A DNA stretch of 64,000 nucleotides, from NCBI RefSeq assembly GCF_036014115.1, contig NZ_CP107913.1, positions 5,520,001 to 5,584,000 of the forward strand, in the 5' to 3' direction. This stretch comes from Streptomyces sp. NBC_00448 (GTDB lineage Bacteria > Actinomycetota > Actinomycetes > Streptomycetales > Streptomycetaceae). Shown here piece by piece: positions 10,172 through 19,181 of the stretch (positions within the stretch are counted from its first letter, which is position 1; each line of letters opens with the position of its first letter). The notes beneath the pieces are model-generated. The model worked only from the letters and a program-made list of their open reading frames with translations, was not told the origin of the DNA and did no database searches. The position numbers and the translations under genes were made by a program.

Positions 10172-11902
10172 TCAGCGGATGCGGACCGCGTCCGGCACGG
10201 CCGGCGGCAGTGCGTCCGCGGTCGCGTCGCCGAGCGCCAGCCGCATGTCCGCCTGCTGCCACAGCGGTGACTGCCAGCGCGCGGTGCCCTGTTCGGGCGA
10301 GCGCAGCACCGCGAGGGTCGGCAGCCCGGCGGCGTGCCCCTCGGCGAGGAGCACGGGCAGGTCGGGGGTCGGGGCGAGCGCGCCCACGTCGTCGAGGACG
10401 AACGTCATTGGTGGGTCGAGCCGACCGGTGGGTGACCCTGCGGCCATGCGCCGGCCGTGCTCGACCACGCTGGAGACGAGTGCGGTCAGCAGGGGCATCG
10501 CACCCGGATGGGAACGCGGGTCCTCGATCCGTTCGCCCACCACATAGAGCGTTCCCCGTTCGGAGGTGAATGACTCCAGGTCGAGGCCACCGGACTTGGC
10601 GGGTGTGCACGCGTCGCGGATGTGCACCGAGTTGAGCGGTTCGAGGGTGTGCCGGATCAACGCCTGTGCCGCGTCCCGGCGTTCGGGGTGCGCGTGCAGC
10701 ACCGACTCCAGCTCGCCGCTCCAGCCGGACGCGGCGTCGCGGTCGCTGCGCAGCACCCGCACCGCCTCCCCGGCGCTCGCCCCGCCCGCGGCCCACCGCT
10801 GCACCTGCCGGAAGGGCCGCCCGTCCACGGCGGCCGCGTGCAGCCAGCAGCGCAGCAGCGTCACCGCCGCGTCGTGCACGATCGCCTCGTCGGCGCGGGC
10901 GGTACGCAGCGGCGCGAGCAGCGCGGCGGCGCGTATCCGGGCGGTGTCCGGCCGCTCGCACCCGCCGTGCGGCGCCCACCGCAGCCGCCCGGGCACGTCC
11001 ACCAGGTGCGCCGGGTCGAAGACGTGCACCGGCCCGAGCTTCGCCCGGTTCCCGGCCGTCTGGTAGTAGGTGTCGGGGTCCGCGGTGGTCACCACGACCG
11101 GCCCGGCCGCGGCCAGCACGGCGGGCTGCACCACGCGCTTGGCCTTGTCGCCGCGCGGCTCGGCGAACAGCGCGTAGGTGCGGGTGACCTCGCCGTCGGC
11201 GAGCGCGGCCAGCGGGGTGGCGGCCGTCACCGGCGGCGGGGGAGCGGCCGCCGGCGAGGCACCGGCGGGCACCAGGTCCTCGGCGTGCACCGGCGGGAAC
11301 TGCGTGGTGGGCGCGTCCTCGGGCGCCGGGGCGCCGGGCGGCACCGCCCGCGGCACCGTACGGAACCAGGCGTCCAGGCTCTCCTCGCCGGAGCGGGCGT
11401 ACGGCTGCGGGGCGGCGTGGTGGCGCGGCTCGGGGACGTCCGCGGGATCGGCGCCGTCCTCGCCCTCTTCGTCGTACGTGTACGCGTCGTCGGCCGCGGC
11501 GGGTCGCGGTACGCGTGCGGCCCTGGCGCGGCGGGGAGTCCGGGTGCGCGGAGGGCGCTTGCCGCGCAGCCGGGCCACCGCGTTGAGCACCCACATCGCG
11601 AAGGAGAACAGCGCCACGATCTCCCCGATGAACACCCACCAGAACAGCCCGGCGCCCGACAACTGCCCGCGGGGCACCTGCGGCCATGCGGCGGCCATGT
11701 CGTGCGGCTGGGTGACCAGGTACCGCATCGCGCGGGGGGTGCGGGTGAAGTGCACGCCCTGCGGCCAGCCGCCGTGCGCGAGCACCCCGGAGATCCCGGT
11801 CGCCGTCCACACCAGCAGGGTCACGCCGAGCAGGAGGCCGATGATCCCGACGATCAGGCCGTCGGGCAGGCCCCCCGAACTCTCCTTCGTGCGCGCCGCC
11901 AT
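10172..11902 (-). CDS. VirD4/TraG-like type IV coupling-protein homologue, Walker A absent
   Basis: 576 residues. Two membrane segments lie near residues 15-40 and 85-108, followed by a Pro/Glu-rich linker to about 245 and a TraG-like cytoplasmic domain. Recognisable parts are PVVVTTADPDTYYQTAG with GPVHVFDP (family: strand after the P-loop) and, at the C-terminus, FVLDDVGALAPTPDLPVLL followed by AEGHAAGLPTLAVLRS, corresponding to the Walker B and motif III region of VirD4. No GxxxxGK[ST] P-loop is visible anywhere, so ATP binding is doubtful. It is the last gene of the secretion-like operon, starting 4 bases after the VirB4 stop with GAGG upstream of ATG 11902. In conjugation systems this protein links substrate to the channel; here no relaxase accompanies it. 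Confidence 0.75.
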   Translation of the reverse strand: MAARTKESSGGLPDGLIVGIIGLLLGVTLLVWTATGISGVLAHGGWPQGVHFTRTPRAMRYLVTQPHDMAAAWPQVPRGQLSGAGLFWWVFIGEIVALFSFAMWVLNAVARLRGKRPPRTRTPRRARAARVPRPAAADDAYTYDEEGEDGADPADVPEPRHHAAPQPYARSGEESLDAWFRTVPRAVPPGAPAPEDAPTTQFPPVHAEDLVPAGASPAAAPPPPVTAATPLAALADGEVTRTYALFAEPRGDKAKRVVQPAVLAAAGPVVVTTADPDTYYQTAGNRAKLGPVHVFDPAHLVDVPGRLRWAPHGGCERPDTARIRAAALLAPLRTARADEAIVHDAAVTLLRCWLHAAAVDGRPFRQVQRWAAGGASAGEAVRVLRSDRDAASGWSGELESVLHAHPERRDAAQALIRHTLEPLNSVHIRDACTPAKSGGLDLESFTSERGTLYVVGERIEDPRSHPGAMPLLTALVSSVVEHGRRMAAGSPTGRLDPPMTFVLDDVGALAPTPDLPVLLAEGHAAGLPTLAVLRSPEQGTARWQSPLWQQADMRLALGDATADALPPAVPDAVRIR

Positions 11903-11906
11903 GACC

Positions 11907-13331
11907 TCACGCCACCGCGTCGTCTGCCATGTGCTTGGCGAGGGCGACCTGCGCCGCGTGCGCCTCGGCCCGGGCCTCGGCCTCCGCTTCCGCCTCGGCC
12001 TCGATCCCGGCCATGTGGTCCTGCGAGGACTCCGTCATCGCCCGGTCGGTGAAGACCAGGGGCCGCTCCGCCTCGGTGATCAGGTGCTTGACCACTTGCA
12101 CGTTGCCGTTGACGTCCCAGACCGCGATGCCGGGGGTGAGGGTCGGGATGATCTCCACCGCCCAGCGCGGCAGGCCCAGGACGCGGCCGGTGGCTCTCGC
12201 CTCGTCGGCCTTCTGGGCGTAGATGGTGCGGGTGGAGGCCATCTTGAGGATCGCCGCCGCCTCCTTGGCGGCGGCGCCGTCGACCACGTCGGACAGGTGG
12301 TGCACCACCGCCACGAAGGACAGGCCGAGCCGCCGGCCGAACTTCAGCAGCCGCTGGAAGAGCTGCGCCACGAACGGCGAGTTGATGATGTGCCATGCCT
12401 CCTCGACCAGGAAGATCCGTTTCTTCCGGTCCGGCCTGATCCAGGTGTGCTCCAGCCACACACCCACGATCGCCATCAGGATCGGCATCGCGATCGAGTT
12501 ACGGTCGATGTGCGAGAGGTCGAAGACGATCAGCGGCGAGTCCAGGTCGATGCCCGCGCTCGTCGGCCCGTCGAACATCCCGCGCAGGTCGCCGTCGACC
12601 AGCCGGTCCAGCACCAGCGCCACGTCCAGGCCCCACGCGCGTACGTCGTCCAGGTCGACGTTCATCGCCTCGGCGGACTCCGGCACCGGGTGCCGCAGCC
12701 GCTCCACGATGTCGGTGAGGATCGGCTGGCGGTCCGTCACCGACTCGGCGACGTAGGTGTGCGCGACCTTCAGCGCGAACCCGGACCGCTCGTCCAGGCC
12801 GCGCCCCAGCGCCACCTCGATGATGGTGCGCAGCAGCGCGAGCTGCCCGGTGACGGTGATCGCCGGGTCCAGCGGGTTGAGCTTGATCCCGCCGTCCAGC
12901 GCCGCCATCGGGTCCAGCCGGATCGGGGTCAGGCCCAGCGACTGGGCGATCAGGTTCCACTCGCCGACGCCGTCCTCGCCCTGCGCGTCGAGGACCACGA
13001 CCTGCCGGTCCTTGAACCGCAACTGCCGCATCACATAGGTCTTCTCCAGCGCCGACTTGCCGTTGCCGGACTCGCCGAGCACCAGCCAGTGCGGGGCCGG
13101 CAGTTGCTGGCCGTAGAGCTGGAACGGGTCGTAGATGTACCCCTTCCCGGAGTACACCTCGCGTCCGATGATCACACCGGAGTCGCCGAGGCCGGGCGCT
13201 GCGGTCGGCAGGTACACCGCCTGCGCCTGGCCGGTGGACGTGCGGACGGGCAGCCGGGTGGTCTCCACCCGGCCGAACAGGAAGCTGGTGAACGCGTCCG
13301 TGATCGCAGCCAGAGGGTCCAGCATGGGCAT
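11907..13331 (-). CDS. VirB4-like secretion ATPase
   Basis: 474 residues. This is the motor ATPase of a type IV secretion-like apparatus, cytoplasmic and membrane-associated. Walker A is GESGNGKS (residues 86-93); Walker B is RIFLVEEAWHII, and a downstream VVHHLSDVV resembles the family's sensor/Q-loop region. The N-terminal 60 residues mention the cargo strand motifs seen in VirB4 C-terminal domains only; the classical VirB4 N-terminal domain appears to be in the preceding gene. The C-terminus carries an EAEAEAEAEAR run and an Ala-rich helix. The start ATG 13331 is 24 bases after the preceding gene. All strong motifs are intact, unlike the VirD4-like partner. Confidence 0.85.
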   Translation of the reverse strand: MPMLDPLAAITDAFTSFLFGRVETTRLPVRTSTGQAQAVYLPTAAPGLGDSGVIIGREVYSGKGYIYDPFQLYGQQLPAPHWLVLGESGNGKSALEKTYVMRQLRFKDRQVVVLDAQGEDGVGEWNLIAQSLGLTPIRLDPMAALDGGIKLNPLDPAITVTGQLALLRTIIEVALGRGLDERSGFALKVAHTYVAESVTDRQPILTDIVERLRHPVPESAEAMNVDLDDVRAWGLDVALVLDRLVDGDLRGMFDGPTSAGIDLDSPLIVFDLSHIDRNSIAMPILMAIVGVWLEHTWIRPDRKKRIFLVEEAWHIINSPFVAQLFQRLLKFGRRLGLSFVAVVHHLSDVVDGAAAKEAAAILKMASTRTIYAQKADEARATGRVLGLPRWAVEIIPTLTPGIAVWDVNGNVQVVKHLITEAERPLVFTDRAMTESSQDHMAGIEAEAEAEAEARAEAHAAQVALAKHMADDAVA

Positions 13332-13355
13332 CGGTGGCCTCCTCCTCCGGGCGGG

Positions 13356-14900
13356 CTAGCGGCGGATGCCGGTAGCGAACGGCAACGTGTTGACGAATGC
13401 CCGGTGGTGCTCACGATCGCACCATTCGAGCTTCAAATACGACTTACCGGCGGAAGCGCGGATGGTGCGCTTGTCGCGCGCCAGCGCTTCCGGGGAGCGC
13501 GCGGACACCGTGATGTAGCCGACCAGGTTCACCCCGGCCGCGCCACTGGCCAGGTCCTCGCCGCGCTGGTCGATCCGGCCGTGGTGGGCCACGTCCCGCG
13601 GGTCCACCACCCGGTTCATCTTCGCGGCCCGGCTCGCCTCGGCGTCGTCGTTGGTCTTCTCCGTCAGCATCCGCTCGATCGCCACGTCGGTGGGCTCCAG
13701 GTCCATGCAGACCGCGACGGTGCGGATCACGTCCGGGGTGTGCACCAGCAGCGGCGCGAGGAAGTTGACGCCCACCGGCGTCATCGGCCACTCCTTCACC
13801 CACGCCGTGGCGTGGTGCCAGGGCGCGCGCGTGCTCGACTCCCGGGTCTTCGCCTGGAGGAACGTCGGCTCGGTGGCGTCCAGTTCGGCCGGCCACGCGT
13901 TGCGGCGGGTCATCGCCTGGATGTGGTCGATCGGGTGGTCCGGGTCGTACATCGAGTGCACCAGCGACGACAGCCGGGCCTGGCCGAGCGGCTGCCGGAC
14001 CCGGATGTCGGCCTCGGCGAGGCGGGCGCAGATGTCGTTGAGCTCGCGGGCCATCACCGCGGCCAGGCCGGCGTCCTTGTCCACCCGGGTGCCGCGGGCG
14101 ATGGTCGCGCGGGCCATCGCGTTGCCCTCGGCGGCCAGTTCGCGGGTGAAGTGCATGCACGCCACCAGGTAGGCGCGGTGCTGCTCGGAGGAGGTCGACA
14201 CCATCGACTGGAGCTGGTCGTAGGAGTCCTGCAGCCAGCGTGGCGCGTCCGGTTCGCCGCGCTGCGCCACGTCCTTGGCGTGCGCGTCCGGGTCGGCGGG
14301 CAGCGTGCGGGCGAGCATCTGGAGCCGCGTCACGAAGCCGTCGCCGTTGGCCACGTGCTTCAGCAGGGTGCCGAAGCGTTCCACCAGGGCTTCCTGGTCC
14401 TCGCTGTCGCGCAGGCCCACGCCCGGGCCCTCGATCTCGATCGCCGCGGTGACCGTACGGCGGTCCACGTGCAGCAGCACCGCGATCTCGTCCGGCCCGA
14501 ACGGCGCGGCCAGCCAGGTGATCCGGCCGATCCCCGGCGGCGGCCCGATCTCGATCTCCCGCCCGTCCATCTGGGTGCCGGCCTCCTGCGCCGAGGAGCG
14601 GTACGCCGGCGCGACCCGCAGCATCCGCCGGTAGGCCCGGTTGATCTCGAACCAGCGGTAGAACGTACGCCGCCGGTAGGGCATGTACACCGCGGCCAGC
14701 GCCAGCACCGGCCAGCCGACCAGGCCGACGATGCGCAGCAGCAGTACCGGGATCAGCAGGCCGGACATCATGCCCAGCGCCGCCCCGACGATGATCAGCG
14801 AGATCTCGCCGGTCTCCCGGTTCTTGCCGACGATGGCGTTCGGCCGCGCCTTTCCGATCAGATACGTGCGGCGCGGCTGGGTGAACGGCTGGGTCGTCAC
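13356..14900 (-). CDS. SCO6880-family membrane protein (VirB3/VirB4 N-terminal-like)
   Basis: 514 residues. A short basic N-terminus is followed by two transmembrane helices (about residues 33-72), which resembles a PrgI/VirB3 inner-membrane subunit. A large cytoplasmic domain rich in VirB4-N-type strands follows (GRITWLAAPFGPDEIAVLLH, then long helices). It matches the class annotated as SCO6880 family in streptomycetes (recalled). The following gene supplies the ATPase, so VirB3, VirB4-N and VirB4-C functions look split across two genes. Its ATG overlaps the preceding stop by ATGA (14897-14900), indicating translational coupling. Confidence 0.75.
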   Translation of the reverse strand: MTTQPFTQPRRTYLIGKARPNAIVGKNRETGEISLIIVGAALGMMSGLLIPVLLLRIVGLVGWPVLALAAVYMPYRRRTFYRWFEINRAYRRMLRVAPAYRSSAQEAGTQMDGREIEIGPPPGIGRITWLAAPFGPDEIAVLLHVDRRTVTAAIEIEGPGVGLRDSEDQEALVERFGTLLKHVANGDGFVTRLQMLARTLPADPDAHAKDVAQRGEPDAPRWLQDSYDQLQSMVSTSSEQHRAYLVACMHFTRELAAEGNAMARATIARGTRVDKDAGLAAVMARELNDICARLAEADIRVRQPLGQARLSSLVHSMYDPDHPIDHIQAMTRRNAWPAELDATEPTFLQAKTRESSTRAPWHHATAWVKEWPMTPVGVNFLAPLLVHTPDVIRTVAVCMDLEPTDVAIERMLTEKTNDDAEASRAAKMNRVVDPRDVAHHGRIDQRGEDLASGAAGVNLVGYITVSARSPEALARDKRTIRASAGKSYLKLEWCDREHHRAFVNTLPFATGIRR

Positions 14901-16246
14901 CGGCGCTCACCTCCTTGGGAAGAGCCCTTGTTCGAACCCGACGCCGGGCCGGAGCCGGACCGGTACGGGGAGCCGCTGAGCGGGCCGCTGCCGCCGGAGC
15001 CGCCGCTTGAGCCGCTGCCGGAACCGCCCGAGCCGCCCGCACCGCCGCCGCGGGTGCTGTGCGCGGCCATGCCGCCGGCCACCGGGTTGGCGGGCTGGCC
15101 GCCGCCCTGGGCCTGCTCCTGCGGGCCGCCGCGGGCGCTGTGCGTGGTGATGCCCTGGCGGACCAGCGCGGCCGGCGAGGAGATCACCGCGGCCGCGGAA
15201 CTCTGGCCGCTGGCCTTGCGGTTGTTGCGCAGGCTCACCACGTCGTCGCCGAAGCCGGGTACGAACCGGTAGATCATCGCGCTGGCGAAGATCGCCAGCA
15301 GGATGATCGCCAGGCCCGACACGACCGCGGAGAACGAGTTCGGGCCGTTCTTCGACCCCGACAGCGCGCCGGCCAGCCCCAGCACGATCACGACCACGGG
15401 TTTCACCAGGATCACCGCGATCATGATGCCCGCCCAGCGCCTGACGTGGTGCCACATGTTCTTGTCCACCAGGCCCGCGTACACCGCGGTGCCCAGCAGC
15501 GCGCCGACGTACAGCAGCGCGGCGCGGATCACCAGTTCCAGCCAGAGCACGCCCGCGGCCAGCACCGACACCAGGGAGACCACGATCAGCATGACCGGGC
15601 CGCCGCCGATGTCGTCGCCCTTCTTCAGGGCGCCGGAGAACGAGCCGAAGAACACGTCGGTGTTCGACTTGGTGCCCGACGAGATCACATCCGTGACCGC
15701 GTCGGTCGCCGAGACCACGGTGTAGAGCACCAGCGGGGTGAAGGCGGAGGCCAGCACCGTCAGCCACAGGAAGCCGACCGCCTCGGTGAGCGCCTCGGTC
15801 ATCGGCACCCCGCGCACCGCGCGCTTGGCCACCGCCAGCAGCCACAGGATCAGGGTCAGGATCGTGGAGGCGGCGAACACCACGGCGTACTGCCGCAGGA
15901 ACTCCGTGTTCGTGAAGTCCACCTCGGTCGTCTTCGTCACCGCGGTGGAGAGCTTGTCGATCGTCCAGGAGGCGGCTTCGGCGCAGCCCTTGCCGAGGGA
16001 GGTGAGGGGGTCGAGGCTGCTCGTGCCGCTGTCGCCCTTCGGCGCGACGGGGGTCGTGCCGCTGTTGCAGTAGTCCTTCGTGGGCCCCGACAGCAGACTG
16101 CAGGTGTCGTTGGACGCCGACGTCGTCGGCGTCGGCGTGGCCGACGGGTCCGCCATCGCGCGCGTCGCGAGGGTCCACAGCGCCGTCTGCAGCGTGACGA
16201 CGACTGCCGACAGGGGGAGGAGCCTGGCGCGGCCGCTACCTCGCAT
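14897..16246 (-). CDS. TrbL/VirB6-like polytopic membrane protein
   Basis: 449 residues. A signal-like N-terminal helix (RLLPLSAVVVTLQTALWTLA) precedes an extracytoplasmic, Cys-containing segment, then about six hydrophobic helices (near 125-150, 165-195, 225-275, 285-310, 320-345). The C-terminus is a Gly/Ser-rich tail of about 80 residues. This architecture matches TrbL/VirB6 channel proteins. ATG 16246 is preceded by GGAGGG with an 8-base gap and overlaps the upstream gene by 11 bases; a longer start at 16276 lacks a site. It probably forms the inner-membrane channel of the locus. Confidence 0.75.
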   Translation of the reverse strand: MRGSGRARLLPLSAVVVTLQTALWTLATRAMADPSATPTPTTSASNDTCSLLSGPTKDYCNSGTTPVAPKGDSGTSSLDPLTSLGKGCAEAASWTIDKLSTAVTKTTEVDFTNTEFLRQYAVVFAASTILTLILWLLAVAKRAVRGVPMTEALTEAVGFLWLTVLASAFTPLVLYTVVSATDAVTDVISSGTKSNTDVFFGSFSGALKKGDDIGGGPVMLIVVSLVSVLAAGVLWLELVIRAALLYVGALLGTAVYAGLVDKNMWHHVRRWAGIMIAVILVKPVVVIVLGLAGALSGSKNGPNSFSAVVSGLAIILLAIFASAMIYRFVPGFGDDVVSLRNNRKASGQSSAAAVISSPAALVRQGITTHSARGGPQEQAQGGGQPANPVAGGMAAHSTRGGGAGGSGGSGSGSSGGSGGSGPLSGSPYRSGSGPASGSNKGSSQGGERR

Positions 16247-17102
16247 AGGTGAACCCTCCGTACTGCTGTACGGCACCCGCGATCTGGTCCGCCGTGGCGA
16301 TCTGCTGGTCGCCGCTGACCGGCGCGGGCCCGTCCTGCTGGCTGGAGGAGGCGATCTTCCAGTCCCCGCCGCCGCTGCCGCCCGACGTGCCGGAGGTGTC
16401 CCACACCAGCTTCTCGGTGATGGTGAACCAGGAGGCCGTGACCGGCTTGGTGGAGTCCTTGCCGGCCAGGCCGGCCAGCGCGGTGCACCAGACCTCGACG
16501 GTGACCGCGTCCGCGGTGCCGGCGGTGGTCTTCGTGCCGACCGGGATCGTCCGGGAGACGAGGGTCAGTCCCTGCGGCGCGGAGCCGTCGGGGTTGAGGC
16601 CGAGGGCCTTTATCGCGCCCGTGGAGTACGCCTGGTCGAGCGAGCCCTGCAGGGTCCCGGTGGCCGACGGGGCGTACACGGTCGCCACGATCCGGTGCCG
16701 GGCGGTCGTGTTGAACATGTCGACGCCGCCCAGCGCGACCGCGTAGTTGGCCGCCGCGGACTGGGCGCCCTGCTGGGTGTGGGCGAACCCGGCGGGGATG
16801 CCGCCGGACCTGCCGGTGACGGGGCTCTCGCCGGTGGGCGCGGTGGCGGAGGTGGAGCTCTTCGCGGAGGAGCCCGCGCCGCTGCTCCCGCCGGAGCCGG
16901 AGCCGGGGCCGGCGTTGTCGGTGGAGGACGAGGACCCGCCGCCGCGGGTGGCGAACGCCAGCGCCGCGACGAGCACGACGACGACGCCGACCACCGTGGC
17001 CAGCGCGCGCCGCGGCTGCGGGCGTCGCCCGGCCTGGCCGTGCGTGCCGTGGCCCTCGGGCATCCGGGTCCGGGTCGGGGGGCCGTCCTGGCCGAGGCTC
17101 AT
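16236..17102 (-). CDS. Single-pass membrane protein, VirB8/TcpC-like candidate
   Basis: 288 residues. A cytoplasmic basic N-terminus of about 33 residues is followed by one hydrophobic helix (ALATVVGVVVVLVAALAFAT), a Ser/Gly-rich linker to about 95, and a globular extracytoplasmic domain. That domain begins GFAHTQQGAQSAAANYAVAL, a helix pattern typical of NTF2-like VirB8 or TcpC domains, and includes a strand-rich half ending FTYAR. Assignment to VirB8 is by topology and neighbourhood, not by a clear signature. The short stop/start overlap couples it to the TrbL-like gene. Confidence 0.55.
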   Translation of the reverse strand: MSLGQDGPPTRTRMPEGHGTHGQAGRRPQPRRALATVVGVVVVLVAALAFATRGGGSSSSTDNAGPGSGSGGSSGAGSSAKSSTSATAPTGESPVTGRSGGIPAGFAHTQQGAQSAAANYAVALGGVDMFNTTARHRIVATVYAPSATGTLQGSLDQAYSTGAIKALGLNPDGSAPQGLTLVSRTIPVGTKTTAGTADAVTVEVWCTALAGLAGKDSTKPVTASWFTITEKLVWDTSGTSGGSGGGDWKIASSSQQDGPAPVSGDQQIATADQIAGAVQQYGGFTYAR

Positions 17103-17312
17103 CGTGCGGTCGCCCCCCGGGATGCCGCGGGCACGGCGCGGCGGCGCGTGTCACGGCGGAGCGTGTCGCGGAGGACGACAGCGCTGCTTGGTTGAGTGGG
17201 CATCAGCACGCAGCCTCGGTCGGGACGGTGGAGCCTGGGACGGGCTCCGTCAGGGGAACAGTGGCACCCGGGGGTGCCGGGAGGACGGTCCGGCGGTTCC
17301 GGTCGGGCCGGG

Positions 17313-17621
17313 CTAGATCGCCATCCCGTAGACGATGGTGAACAGCGTGCCGAGGGAACCGATGATGAACACGCCGGTCAGACCGGCGATGATCAGCCCC
17401 TTGCCCTGCTCCGCGCTGAAGGTGTCGCGCAGCGCGGTCGCGCCGATCCGCTGCTTGGCCGCGCCCCAGATGGCCAGGGCCAGGCACAGCAGGATCGCCA
17501 CCGCCATGACCACCTCGACCATCACACGCGCTTCGTTGCCGAGGGAACCGAAGGGTCCCCAGTCCGGGGCGATGCCACCGATGATGGTGTTGATGTCGCC
17601 CTTCGCCGCTGCCAGAAACAT
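17313..17621 (-). CDS. Small two-helix membrane protein, VirB2/TrbC pilin-like
   Basis: About 102 residues. A short N-terminus, then a hydrophobic helix AVAILLCLALAIWGAA, a polar loop KQRIGATALRDTFSAEQGKG, and a second helix LIIAGLTGVFIIGSLGTLFT. Two helices joined by a short basic loop is the pattern of VirB2/TrbC pilins. ATG 17621 is chosen; GTG 17633 is an alternative. It heads the minus-strand locus, 210 bases before the VirB8-like gene; that gap (17103-17312) shows nothing recognisable. Its upstream region is shared with the divergent cell-wall hydrolase. Confidence 0.65.
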   Translation of the reverse strand: MFLAAAKGDINTIIGGIAPDWGPFGSLGNEARVMVEVVMAVAILLCLALAIWGAAKQRIGATALRDTFSAEQGKGLIIAGLTGVFIIGSLGTLFTIVYGMAI

Positions 17622-17882
17622 GTAACTCACCACCCCGCTCGATCAGTTGACTCCCTCGCCGGGGCGCAAGGGGCCATCATCTATCTTGACGGAGGAATCC
17701 GCTGTTGGATGTCGACTGGGCGACTTTCTCGGCGGATCGTCCGTGTGATCCGGCCCGCACCCGTCAGACTGGGGACGGACCGGTGTTCGAGGGACACAGA
17801 CGACTACTGTGTGTATCACGAGCATCACCGTAGGGCAACGAAGAGGGCGGGATCGTACAAGGATCGGAAGGGTGGGGACCTC

Positions 17883-18902
17883 GTGCGCCGGATCTGGCTC
17901 ATCGTCATCATCGCTCTGGGCCTGTGCTTTTCGTTCCTCGCGCTGCTCGTGGTGGGCACGTTCTCGGCCGCCGCGGGCCTGTCGGACGGCGAGAACGGGC
18001 AGGCGGTGACGTTGGCCAAGGGTTCGGTCCCGGCCGAGTACGAGCCGATCGTGGCGAAGTGGGGCGACCTGTGCCCGTCGCTCAACCCGTCGCTGCTGGC
18101 CGCGCAGCTCTACCAGGAGAGCGGGTGGAACGCCCACGCGCAGAGCGGGGCGGACGCGCAGGGCATCGCGCAGTTCATCCCGGGCACCTGGGCCACCCAC
18201 GGCATCGACGGCAACGGCGACGGCAAGGCCGACGTGTGGGACCCGCAGGACGCGATTCCCTCGGCCGCCACGTACGACTGCCAGCTCGCCGCCTACGTGA
18301 AGGACGTGCCGGGCGACAACACCGACAACATGCTCGCCTCCTACAACGCCGGCGCCTACGCGGTGATCAAGGCCGGCGGCGTCCCGCCGTACGCCGAGAC
18401 GCAGAACTACGTGAAGACCATCCGCTCCCTGGCGCAGAGCTTCGCGGCGCCGGTCGCGCGGCTGGAGCCGACCGAGCAGGCCGCGGGCGCGATCACCTAC
18501 GCGCAGTCGAAGCTCGGCACCAAGTACCTGTGGGGCGGGGAGGGCACGGCGGCGCAGGGCGGCCGGTTCGACTGCTCGGGGCTGACGCAGGCGTCGTACC
18601 ACGCGGTCGGGGTGACCTTGCCGCGGGTGGCCAACGACCAGTGGAACGCCGGGCCGCACCCGAGCCGGGCCGAACTGCTCCCCGGCGACCTGGTCTTCTT
18701 CGCCTACGATCTGAGTGACCCGCGCTCCATCCACCACGTCGGGATCTACGTGGGCGGTGGCTACATGATCGACGCGCCGCACACCGGCGCGGTGATCCGG
18801 TTCGACCCGATCGACTCGCCCGACTACATCGGGGCGACCCGGGTCACCGCGAGCGGGGCGCAGGCGCTGCCCACCGCGTCGTCGGCGTCGTCCGCGTCCT
18901 GA
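17883..18902 (+). CDS. Bifunctional lytic transglycosylase / NlpC-P60 endopeptidase (VirB1-like)
   Basis: 339 residues, exported via an N-terminal membrane anchor (residues 4-32). Domain 1 (about 55-190) is a soluble lytic transglycosylase with catalytic Glu79 in LYQESGW and the GIAQFIPGTW and NMLASYNAG motifs. Domain 2 (about 198-330) is an NlpC/P60 peptidase with Cys231 in FDCSG, His285 in HHVGIYVG and His300. It would cut both glycan and peptide bonds of peptidoglycan. GTG 17883 has a GGAAGGGTGGGG stretch upstream. Divergent from the pilin-like gene, it fits the VirB1 role of opening the wall for an envelope apparatus. Confidence 0.88.
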   Translation: MRRIWLIVIIALGLCFSFLALLVVGTFSAAAGLSDGENGQAVTLAKGSVPAEYEPIVAKWGDLCPSLNPSLLAAQLYQESGWNAHAQSGADAQGIAQFIPGTWATHGIDGNGDGKADVWDPQDAIPSAATYDCQLAAYVKDVPGDNTDNMLASYNAGAYAVIKAGGVPPYAETQNYVKTIRSLAQSFAAPVARLEPTEQAAGAITYAQSKLGTKYLWGGEGTAAQGGRFDCSGLTQASYHAVGVTLPRVANDQWNAGPHPSRAELLPGDLVFFAYDLSDPRSIHHVGIYVGGGYMIDAPHTGAVIRFDPIDSPDYIGATRVTASGAQALPTASSASSAS

Positions 18903-19181
18903 CGGAGCGTCTCCTCCGGGAGCCGTGACGGAGGACACCCGTGTGACGAGTGCGCAGGGTGATGCTCGGCCCCAAGGCTGGGGGGTTTCCGGCCGCCCGA
19001 CCGTTCCCCCTGGTCACCCTTGCATAACAGCATGGTGATCATCTGGCGAAGACCGGAACGCTACGTAGTGTGCCGACCGTTGTACGGGGGAGAATGGCGC
19101 GAGACGCAAGCGACGGGGGTTGCGCACGAGCCGACCGTGAACGCACCTTCCAGTTGCGTTGCCCGACGAGGGGTGGACCCG

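Noticed and set aside
10172..18902. Integrative conjugative element
   Set aside because: No relaxase, integrase, replication gene, att site or tRNA target; flanks are syntenic core genes.
18970..18986. CCCCA/TGGGG hairpin with TTT after the wall hydrolase
   Set aside because: Only five base pairs; too weak to call a terminator.
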